A stretch of 64,000 nt of DNA from Phellopilus nigrolimitatus (taxonomy: Eukaryota > Basidiomycota > Agaricomycetes > Hymenochaetales > Hymenochaetaceae): NCBI GenBank assembly GCA_021029095.1, contig JAJOHG010000010.1, positions 372,001 to 436,000 on the forward strand. Direction: 5' to 3'. The translations under genes and the position numbers were made by a program. Below, piece by piece: positions 50,001 through 60,600 of the stretch (positions are counted from its first letter, which is position 1; each line of letters opens with the position of its first letter). The notes under the pieces are model-generated. The model did not search any database, was not told the origin of the DNA, and saw nothing but the letters and a program-made list of their open reading frames with translations.

Positions 50001-50109
50001 CCGCGTAGGGGGGCGCGTAGGCGGCGGGCTTAGCAGTAGCGGCTGCGGCGGAGCCGTTGGCGAAGGCGGCCTGGGCGACGGAGCGGGGCTCGGCGGAGTG
50101 GATGGTCAT
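47052..50109 (-). CDS. Phenylalanine ammonia-lyase, frame broken at about six places
   Basis: Deaminates L-phenylalanine to trans-cinnamate. Start at the ATG at 50109 ([20 protein letters not shown]). Conserved blocks: [40 protein letters not shown]; the MIO-forming Ala-Ser-Gly in [18 protein letters not shown] (49002-49010); [52 protein letters not shown]; and [20 protein letters not shown]. The C-terminus reads [20 protein letters not shown]. Introns are near 49820-49896, 49370-49600, 48665-48727, 48200-48275 and 47820-47880. Between these blocks the frame shifts at about 49240-49290, 48434-48440, 48404-48410, 47453, 47355 and 47145. Some shifts look like an extra AG dinucleotide, others a single extra base. 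Either a recent pseudogene or indel errors in very GC-rich sequence; the protein similarity itself is unmistakable. Confidence 0.85.
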
Positions 50110-53100
50110 GTTTGGGGTGGGCGGTGCTCGGTGGGTCGGTGGGAGGGCTGGATGGGGGAAGCAGAGAGCGGGGCGGGCAGGGTACTTATAGTGCTACTGC
50201 TGGTGGTGGTGTGTGTGGGCTGCGGCCGCCATGGTCGGGGCTGGGCATTGGATTTATGTCTCAGCTAGATGCGAGACGCGCCCTCTCTCCCATCACACAC
50301 ACACGTGATCCCCAATCACCCCTCCCGTTTCCAGTACACACGTTCCCCCCGGACACCGCGAGATCCGACCTCCCGTCTGCAATACATGTAAAGTAAATCT
50401 TCTTCCCCATCAGTCGCTCTAACAAGTCTCACAGCCTCCACGGACATCCAGCCGCTCCGATTTTCGTCTCTGTGCTCGCGCTCGCTCTGTCTCTCGCTAT
50501 TCCCGATTTCCTTCCGCTTCTAGCTTCAGACCTTCCCCCTCCCTCCTCAGCACGCTAGGGCTATGCGTTTCAGCGCTCCGCGTCCGCGTTTCACCCTCGG
50601 CCTCGGGGCGCTGATACATCTTCCTCCTAGTCTACGTACGTGCGTGCTTAGTCCCCGATCGCAGCACATGCAAATCATCCATCCAAACAATACAAGTATA
50701 TCTCTGCCTTCGACTTCCTTTGTCGCTAACACTGATACTAATAGGATGTACATGTATACACCTTATCTCGCCCCCATCCGTCTCGTCTCGCCTCGTCGCG
50801 GCATGGCACGGACGTCCGGTGCGCAATCAGCGAGCGAGCGCCGGCCCTGACGCGCGGACGGTGCGGCCGTGGCCAGTCCCAGGGGCTGCCTTATCATCTC
50901 ACCTCGACTCAGCGCTCCTCAAGTCAGCGCAATTATGTACATATTTATGTATATGCATACAGACGTGATATATACACTCTTATTTTGTAGCAGCTGCACA
51001 GTAAAACTAAAATTAAAGTTAAGTAAAGAAGCGCAGGACGTCGAAGTTTCATTTGATAGCTGTCCCATACCCACCTAAAGCTAGTACATCTCGTACAGCG
51101 ACGCAAAAATACCCGCGGGAGGAGAGGACGAGCACGTCGAAGATTCATTTGATGGCTATCCAATAGCCGTCTAGTACATACATATGTACAGCGATGCACA
51201 CAGTCATCTAGAGCTAATAACAGTCCCCTACCTCCTCATGTAATCCTGAAACCACTCTGCCGATTCTCATCCGATGCCCGCCAACACATTCTAGGCCCGC
51301 TTGCCACTCAACAAGTAACGTCCATGCAAAATCCAAAGGGAATGTATGAAATCCACATTTCCTGCTCTTGTATACCTGGCTTAGAAAGTCCCAGAGCTCC
51401 GCACCGAGCAGAGGCTATACGAAGCCGAACTTACATGAGCCAAAGAGCGTCGATAAATGTCCACATATTTTTGTAATGTATGTACATGTAGACCCAAAAA
51501 CCAAAAACTACAAGGTCGGATTCTTGCTCTATCGAACTTGCACACACCGCTCGCTCCACTTCACCCGAAGTCCTGAAAAACTCCTTAAATCCACACGATT
51601 TATAAACCCAGCAGATATAAAGGACAGCAGAAAGCGTTCAGATCCCGAATCCGTTTCCACGAGCCAGAGAGCCGCGAACGAAGCACCATTTTTTGCGCAT
51701 ATATCCAGGCCCCCCTTTCCCCCACAAATCTTATTTCCAGCCGAGCTCGTGACACGCCCACTTCAAATTAACCATTAAATTTGCTTGGACGTACGTCGCT
51801 TGCATATCATGCAGAAAGCAAACCCGAGCCTTTTCGAAGGGGGCAGCGGACGAGAATCAACAAAGTCATTTCAAGAACTATACCTGAAATTGTTTTTAGG
51901 GCGGTTGTAACTTCTGTGCGGACTGTATGTACACGTACAGTACAGCAATAAACGCGAAAGAAACGGATACAGACAGGGCACTCGAGCGAGAGCAGTCCGT
52001 AGGATTGAGAGCACCTGTCCCTGCGGCTCATCCCAACCCAAGAGACCGAACATATCTTCTTTACATTACCCCGCGGAACTCTACAAAAAGACAAAAAAAA
52101 AAAAAAGACATACATGTACTTGTGCGCGCGACACCGCCGCATCGCACCCCCGCGCCCACTTTTATCAGTCCGCGCCTGCTGGGGGGGCATCACAGCTCAT
52201 CCTCTCCGGACCGTCTTCCCCTACAGCGCCGCCCACCGCAACGCAACATGTCCTCGGATCTCCCCTGCGTGTTACATGACCGGGAGCTGTAGGGCTGCGA
52301 ATCAATAGATAGATGGATGGATGGATGCCCGACTGTTATAGCACTGTCAAGCGGGTGGCAGACGGCCAGAGTGCGGATGCGCATGAGCGGGTGCGGATGT
52401 GGTTTGTGGCTGGCAGGCCTGGGGGACGGGGCGGCTGCCCATTTCCTCCTGGGTGGGGCAGGCAGTGGCGGACCGGCAGGCTCACGGTCGGCCTCGCGAG
52501 CCGGAGCCGCCGTGTTGTACGCGCAGACATCCACCCACAAAAAGCCGACCCCGCCAGAAAAAAAAGCAACTAAATCTTAGTTTAAATCCAAATGGCCGAG
52601 CCAGCCCTGCCGAGCGCTCTTCCCACATTTCTTGATCCGGAAACGATGAAAGCACAAACCAGCCATGCCGAAATACCACGGGTCCCGGATCCCGCGACGA
52701 AAATATGCCATAAATATAAGTGGGATGATAGAGGAGCGCGACGGTCCGTGCTTACGTCACCACAAAGCAGCGCGCATAAAGCGTGGCCAGCAGGAGGGAG
52801 GGACCGCACTCCCAGGAGTCTCCGCGCGCCCCGGCACAAGCGTCCGCCCGACGTTATTTCTTGCCCTGCCTGCGGTAAACACGGCATGGCATGCAGGACG
52901 CCCGCAGGAAACGCAAGTGGCAGCGTTTCCCGAGCGGCGCGGAGGGTTGCTCAAACTGTCGTTCGTAAAATGGAAATGAAATGAGATAAAACACGGCTGG
53001 GAGAGCGCGAGCGTAATCGTGGGTCGGCGTCCGGAGCGCAGAGCGCGCGCGTATTACGGCCACCCATCCTATATGCAAAATAGAGCTCGCGAAGAAGCCC

Positions 53101-56100
53101 GGCCAGTATAGTATCCACGCAGTATGTAGGTCCCGCACGCGCATCTCGCAGCCCCCGGGCACCCGCCGGCGTTCAAGCACCCGCGCGTTGGCGCCTGTGG
53201 CTGCAAGGGCCGCTGTGACGCGATGCGATGCGATGCGGTGACATACATGATCGGAGCACGCCGCCGATCCCTGCGCTCGCGTTAGCCTGCGCGAAGATTA
53301 GACGGATCCGGGACGCGCAAGGAGGCTAGTGCGCGATGCACAATACACTTCGTGGCGAATCTCGATTGAGGTGCGCGCGCGCCTGATTCGGCTTGCTTGC
53401 TTCTCGTGGTGGCTTCGTTTTGTTTGTTTTTCTTTTCTTTTCGTTTCTTGGAAACGAGGGATGAGGTTGGGCGTTCATAAACCGAAGTCTTCGCATCAAA
53501 AGAAAGAAAAGAAAAAAAAGATGAGCGTCGTTTGCGCGGCGCTGCAATGCCCGGAGATTACATAAGTGAGTGAGAACTTAACAGGGCGTGTACGAAATGG
53601 TACGCACGCGACACCCATACCCAATCAACTCTTTCTCTAACAGCCTGAGAATACGTGCGCGGCGGGTGGACGAAGAAAGGCAGGTGGAGAAGGCGCACGA
53701 GGCAAGGCTTGGGCGGCGATGTAGCAGGGTGCGGCGGGGCTGTCCTCTTGCAAAACCGTGAGCTTGAGAAAAGCCCGTGAGATATTGCCCGCAAAGCTCG
53801 AGAAGTGGCGACCGTCGATAACGCCTTGAAAGGAAAAACAGCCCTAGTCCGACTGCGTTGCAGTCCATTATGTCCATAGTGCAAAAGGAGGGGAAAAGAC
53901 CAGTAAGCAAGCCAGATCCCGGCCAGGGAGTCGGAACCGAGGGCGCACATCGCAGGCCGATCCAGTGAAAAAAAGAAAGGAAATCCCGGGCGGCATCGCG
54001 CTCTTGGCAGGGACCCCAGGGCGTCCAAGAAAGCGGGAAAGGGAGAATCGAAGATATTAGACCGAGCTTTGAGTGCTTGTATGCCCGTACGTCGCGCCTT
54101 CCTGACCTGCGGCACAAAATGCCAATATGTTAACGGCTACAGACAGCGCATAAAACCACACTGGACCTGAACATCGCAACGCCCGCGACTCCATCAGGAT
54201 CGCCAGGGCCGACCGAGCGTCAATCACGAACTGGGTCCGTCCGGCGGCGCGACCGGACTGCAATTTTGACGAAGCGGGAGGCGGCCGCACGCATATCCGC
54301 GCGCAGACAAAGAAAGCTGGTGAGACAATTGGTCCGTAGGACCTCGCGCACATGCTACCCGCCCCGCGGAAGGCGGTGGCTGAGGCCGAGAAGCAAGAAT
54401 CAAGGCACAATTCTTCTCGCTTGAGTAGCCGTCGCCCGTCGAAACTAGACTGGCGTGTGCGGCGAGCAGTTGGGATGGAAGATTAGATCACCGTATGTCA
54501 ATGATAGGGAAACTATGTACATACCTGTATAGATCGTGCTCAGGACAAAAACAAAACACCCCGGGAACGAGTTGCACCCGAGGTAGCTCAAGGTGTGAGT
54601 GGTCCATCAAACTGGCTTCGATTGGATTGGAAACGCTTGGACAACTTCAGGAATCTGGTCAGCTCGAGTGCCAGTCACAATGCATGAGTAAATGTTCAGC
54701 CGCTTACCAGTTACCGTAGACTATGACGGTGAGATTGATATCGCGGATAGCTTGTGCGATACCGACGCAGACCGCAAGTCTCGAGTTCGCTTAGTAGAAC
54801 GCCGCAACTCCAAAGAAGCTGTGGATCACACCTCGTTGTACAGATACCACGATCGCCTTCAAAGGCCAGAGACAGCGTCATAACTTGATGGCGTGGGTTT
54901 GGCTAGCGCTGGATGTGTGTGCGCGCGCTGCACTGATTTTTCATTTTTTGGAAAATTAAACATGCGTGCGTGCCGACGTCCGCCGGGCTCGGTTTTCCAC
55001 CCGGATTGCTCAGCAGATGTCTTTAGAACAAATTCGTACTTGTGAAATGCTTCGGCGGTTATTCGATCGACTTTGGACGCGACTTTGGACGCGACGTCAG
55101 ACTCGGATGTCGCGGTACCGACTCGTCGGAGACGACCTATCACGCCAGCTGGAACGCAAAGGCAGACGAGTCGATGCGGGCTGCGGGCTAATGACGGCCA
55201 TAAACTCTAGATAATGCTATATCGCAGGTTCTCGGTTTGACGTTGAATCTTCTCGAGATGCTCTCTCAGTCGCCGAGTCGGCCGGCGAAAGGTAATTCAA
55301 TTGTCCAGCCCGAAAATGTTGCCAGTTGTCATCGCACATGTGTCAGAACGTCGCATTCGTCAGAAAGTAGCCATATTCTTCGAGTCCTCTCCGCCTTCAG
55401 TCGTAGCACGCCTAAAGACAGTAGTAAACTCATGATCGCGTTGAGCGCAAAGTAGCTGAAGCTTAGCTGCGCACGAGGGTAAGATCGTCGAGCGAAGACA
55501 CGCACAACCGCCCCTGAAGTCGAATCCCTAAATCCTATCATACGTTTTCCCCTGGATCCTGATCTACTAGACCGAAAAAAAAGAAGAAAGCACAGGTGTA
55601 AAATAAATCAACTCATCATGCATTCCACTCGTCCTCCCTACAGTACGGGACTGTCACGCCCGGTTATAGACTCGTATTGACGGGTTAACTTGCGGTCGTG
55701 TGGGGGAAGCGCGACCCTGTTCAGGTCAGATAGTCATTCGAAATCATGTATCTGCAATGTCTGCTTCGTCTGTCTCGCGGATGTTCTTGCATGTGTAGTT
55801 ACAATTTATAGCTTCGCAATGAGCACCTGCACGTGCCGAATCGACAACAGTAGCACGATCACTGGCCAGAATTATACACACAAGGAATTGGTGTGTGGCA
55901 GTTGACAAAAGTTACTCATACAACAAAACCACGAAGGAATTGGCCCGCAGAAGACCTTGCGACAAGCCACGAGCACGTTCTTGCCTCTCGATTCAAAACT
56001 GTGCATGGCTTTCAATCGGAATACAAACACTCAATCAAGGAGTACAACTTCGAGCCCGGCACATTTGTACGCATATCGGGAAGGACCTCAGCCGTGTTAT

Positions 56101-56448
56101 GGAGCGAACTGAAAATAGATCACACCAGCAGAATCCGAACTAAGAGAAGGCGCTTGCACGATCGTGTGGACATGAAATTTTAACCAGTCTGGACGTGTAT
56201 GGGATTGACAGAAATGAAAAGATGAATGAACTACGTGCCTTGGATCCCAGGATACAGCCCAATCTGTCTTTCCTATCACAAGCTCGGCATATCCTCATCA
56301 TGATGCAACAATCAAGGCTGGTGTAATTAGTTCCAAACCAAATCAATTGAAAGGGATTTAATATGTGAATTGAATGAGAGTCTAATGATGCGACTCTGAC
56401 TGGAAAGTCCGGGGACTGTAGGTAGAACAAGTCGCTTGAGGTAGGTTA
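50110..56448. other. Gene-poor region upstream of PAL
   Basis: More than 6 kb in which I support no gene. The first few hundred bases should carry the PAL promoter. At 51040-51110 and 51125-51195 a diverged direct repeat occurs (both contain GTCGAAG, TTCATTTGAT and GTACAGCGA). Long open frames at 53558-54117 on the minus strand exist in two overlapping frames and lack domains. TGCGATGCGATGCGATGCGG at 53217-53237 is a short microsatellite. Confidence 0.4.
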
Positions 56449-56944
56449 GAGCCCGTTCGGTTGCAAAACTGTGCGCGAAACTGCCCGCCAAATTTGAGAT
56501 CATGATTGCGTGAGAAACTGTATCGAATTTCGCGATAACGACCCCGTTCGGCTGCCTCAACTGCGATTCAAAATCTCAATCTCCGGTTGCGATCCTCCAC
56601 CAAAAAAATATACAGATCTGACCTGTTTTGCAACTTGAGATATCGTATCTCAAACTCTTTGCTCTGGACACAATAAACAAAACATTTGTAAAAAAAAAAA
56701 TCAAAAACTTGCACGGAAGCTGTTTAGTGCCTCACAATGCTCGTGCATGCTAGCAAAATTTCAAAGTTGTGATAAAAAGAGCTCAGTAGTTGATGTTGTC
56801 GACAGTCAAATTTCCCGTTATCCTGCGCGGTTGTGGTGCGTTCGGTTGCATTACCGTATCCGGTACTGTGACTTTTTCTGTCACATTGCAAATTTTGGCA
56901 ACGGCAGATCACAACCGCGCGCGATTTTGCAACCGAACAGGCTC
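56449..56944. mobile_element. Candidate MITE, ~496 bp
   Basis: Left end GAGCCCGTTCGGTTGCAAAA and right end (minus strand) GAGCCTGTTCGGTTGCAAAA form terminal inverted repeats of about 25-30 bp that run on into GCGCG. TA flanks both ends (56447-56448, 56945-56946); TTA/TAC is the 3-bp reading. Internal GTTCGG motifs recur (about 56540 and 56840). No coding capacity. The ends resemble PIF/Harbinger-type MITEs (inference). It lies about 70 bp left of the Copia insertion. Confidence 0.6.
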
Positions 56945-57014
56945 TACTCATGAGTTGATGCTGGCTGCCTTCTTGAAAACCCTTGAGAGCCAAAGCACAG
57001 GAGACAGATATTAA

Positions 57015-57575
57015 TGTTGGAATCCAAGCCGGCGGAGCCCCGCGCCGAGCTCGCACCGGTTGCGTGCTCGGGCGGCGAGGTCACGAGCGCATCGTCTCGG
57101 CTCAGCGAGCCCGAGGCTCACTGGACCGCGATTGGCTGGCCCGCGATCTCGGTTCACCCGCGCGCCACTCGCACACCACCCCCGCTCGCTGTCCGAATCC
57201 CCTCGTTTTACAGTGCCGAGATAGATAGTTATTTACTCATCATTTATGTGTCTTTATCTCCTTTTATCGTTCCCCCTTTCTTTCGTAGCGTAAAAGCGGC
57301 TCTCCGCAGCCCCGAAAACCCGTAGTATAAAAAGCCTGTTTATTCTTTCGGCCACCTCAGACGTTCGCATACCGCGCAAACGACTGAGGTGAGCTTTCGG
57401 ACATTATAACGTTTCTATTATACTTTTACTTATTACTACATTAAACTAGCTTACTTCGTACTAGGTTAGTTTGTGATATGAAAAGACGTTCGCATACCGC
57501 GCAAACGACTGAGCTTACTTCGTACTAGGTGTACTACTGTAAGGCCGTTGCGCGGACTTGTCTCACCAAGCTACA
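57015..57575 (+). repeat. 5' LTR of Copia element (561 bp)
   Basis: Starts TG, ends CA; by eye indistinguishable from the 3' LTR at 62186-62746. TATA box TATAAAAA at 57326-57333. Two copies of a 29-bp direct repeat beginning GACGTTCGCATACCG lie at 57360-57388 and 57485-57513. A second repeated motif, CTTACTTCGTACTAGGT, occurs at about 57450 and 57515. Confidence 0.95.
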
Positions 57576-57590
57576 GGTTATGAGCCTTGC
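57576..57590 (+). other. Primer-binding site, initiator tRNA-Met anticodon arm type
   Basis: The sequence directly after the 5' LTR, GGTTATGAGCCTTGC, is complementary to the anticodon arm of initiator tRNA-Met (GGCUCAUAACC is conserved in eukaryotes), not to a tRNA 3' end. This is the half-tRNA priming known from Drosophila copia. Assigned by recognising the anticodon-loop complement. Confidence 0.65.
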
Positions 57591-57648
57591 TAGCCACTGA
57601 GCGAAGCCGAATTTTTTATTTGTACGACATACACAAATTTCGACACTC

Positions 57649-60600
57649 ATGTCTAGCTCGCACGACACCCTCCCCACTTCCGTTCCGAAGCTCGCGACGA
57701 GCGGAGCGAACTGGGTTATCTACCGGATGCGTTTCCAGGCCGCCGTGAAGGCGAAGGGAAAGTGGGGGCACTTCGACGGATCGTCGACTCGCCCCGAACC
57801 GGTTGCTGGTCCTGCTGCTGCAGCGCAGCCCGACCCGAATGCTGATCTTCAGGACCGCCGTGAGGCCTGGGACAAAGACGAGGACATCGCGATGTATTTG
57901 TTATCGCAACGTCTTGCCGACTCGACCCTTATCCAGGTCGGGAACCTTCCGAACTGTACCGCACGCTGGAACACGGTGGTACGTGAGTTCACATCGAAGT
58001 CGGCCTTCGCGCAGACTTCGCTACGCACCGAATTCCTCGAGACACGATGCCCCGGGGATGCCGACATCCGCGAGTTCCTGAGCGACTTGCGCATGCGCCG
58101 CGAGACGCTGGCGCAGTCAGGTGTTGAGATATCCGACAAGGATTTCCGTTCGACGATTATTACCGCCATCCCGAACCGACTGGCGACCTTCGCGTCCGCG
58201 CAGCTAACCTCGGCGGAGATCGCGGCGCGAAATGTCGCGTCGATTACGGCCCAGCCGCTCACCGATGCGCAGGCCGCCTCGCTCCGCGAAGTTGATCCCG
58301 AAGTCTTGATCCACATTATATCGGATGAGGCCGACCGCCAGAAGCGCGAGCGACTCGCGAAGCGGAAGGAACCCGCGCGTGGACCTAAAGAGAAGGACGA
58401 AGCGCTATATGTCAGTACTGCGCCGAAAGGCAAGCCGAGAAACGACGCGAAACCGCGCGGAGCTTGCTGGAACTGTGGCGAGACCGGGCATCTTCGCGCG
58501 AAGTGCCCGAAGCCGAGGAAACCGTCGGGCAAGGAGAAGCCGAAGGACAGCGCAAACGCGGCTGTCGACTCGGGCTCGGACTCGGATGGTGTTTGGGACT
58601 GCTGTAACGCGGCCTGGGACTCGTCGGATGACGAGGATGACGAAGATGATGAGACGGGCTCGATGCCCGATCTCATTGACCTGTCTGACAGTGAGGCCAG
58701 CGAGCCGGCCGACTTTTGGTCTGACGACGAGGACAGCGAGCATGACGAGGTTTCGAGCTCGTACCCCGAAAGCGACGTCAGCGAAGAGGATAGCGATGAG
58801 GAGGAGATTGCGCAGGTTATTCACCTTCGCGAAAGCGACGATGCGCGTCGCGCGATCCTCGATTCGGGCTCTACGCGCCATATCTCGCCATACCGCGAAG
58901 ACTTCACGAACTTCGTCGAGACGCCGCCGAAGAGTTTGCATGCCGCAAACAAGCAGACGTTTCACGCTATGGGAGAGGGAGATTTAGCTATTCAACTCCC
59001 GAATGGCGAGACGCCGACGAATTTAACACTTACCGAAGTTCTTTATTCTCCTGAAGTCGGATTCACGCTGGTGTCCGTCGGCGCGCTCGATCGCGCGGCC
59101 TATTTCGCAGTGTTCGGCGGGAGCAAGTGCATTCTCTGCGATGCGGCCGGGAATCACATTGGCGAGGTTTCGCGCTCCAGTAAAGGCCTGTATCGGTTTG
59201 CTCACGAGTCGGCCGACCCGACGCTGCGCGATGCGGCAAACGCAGCCGAGGAGACGTTGAGCCTCATGGAGCTCCACGCTCGCATGGGCCACATCTCGCC
59301 TAAGGTCGCGGAGAGATTAGTACGCAATGGGTGGGTTACGGGCTTGCGCCTCGACACCTCTGGACCGACGCCGACACTCTGCGAGTCCTGCGTGTACGCC
59401 AAAGCGACCCGCCGCATGATCGCGCGTGAACGAGGCGGAGAGCGCGCTGCGCATTTCGGAGGCGAGGTCCATACCGATGTTTGGGGACCATCGCCGACTC
59501 GATCGCTCGGTGGGCGACACTACTACGTTTCATTCACGGACGACGCGACACGCGTAACAAAGCTATACCTGCTAAAGAAGAAAAGTGATGTTTTTCGCTC
59601 TTACCGACTCTTCGAAGCCTGGGCCGAAACCCAGTTGAACGCCAAGATCCAGGTCCTCCACTCGGACCGCGGCGGCGAATACACTGGCAAGGAATTTGTC
59701 ATGTATTTGGATAGCAGGGGTACGCGGCAGAAACTTACTGTTCACGACACTCCGCAACACAACGGCGTCGCGGAGCGTCTAAACCGGACCATATTGGAGA
59801 AGATACGCGCTATGCTGCACGCGAGCCGGATGCCGAAGTTTTTGTGGGCTGAGGCGGCTCGCCATGCTGTTTGGTTGAAGAACCGAACACCGACGCACGC
59901 GCTGAAAGACAAGACGCCGCACGAAGCGCTGACCGGGCGGAAACCCGATCTTCGCGGACTGCGCGTCTGGGGATCAAAGTGCTGGGTGCATGACGATACG
60001 AGCTCTAAGCTCGCACCGCGCGCGCGCGAAGGACGATGGATGGGGTTCGATATCACCTCGAACGGGCAGAGGATTTTTTGGCCGGAAAAGAAGACAATTA
60101 GCGTCGAGCGTAACGTATATTTCGACCCCGGAGACTTTTCGAGTCGTCTCGAGGGGGAGGAACTTGACGGTGGAGTAGAAAACGAAACGACTTCAAAAAA
60201 CTCACCGCCGACAACAAAACTGCCCGCCGAAAATCTGTCGACGCAGCCACCACCCGCTGAAAATCCCCAAGGACCCGCCGATCCCGCCGAACCAGCAAGC
60301 GATCCGCCAGCGGGACAGCCACAGCCTGCCCCGGAGAGACCAGCAGCGTCTCATCTTCCGGCGCAAGCACCAGAGCCGCGCGAACGGCGAGTTCGCGCGC
60401 CATCGGCTTATCTTCGTCGCCTGGATTCTGGAGAGGGAGCGCCTTCGCATTGGCGCCGCGATGGTGCCGTTCCGCGAGGAATGCGCACATTGCGCGAGTA
60501 TGTTGATCAGGAGGAGGAGACCGCGAACCTGGCGGTGGAGGAAGACGATTACGATGTCGAATACGAGTTTTCGGCCGCGATGGAAGAGGCCGAGGGACTC

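Noticed and set aside
52592..52984. 130-codon frame on the plus strand
   Set aside because: Overlaps other frames on both strands; composition and lack of motifs suggest chance.
53558..54117. Two overlapping ~180-codon frames on the minus strand
   Set aside because: They overlap in different frames, have no domain or splice continuation, and lie in a gene-poor stretch.
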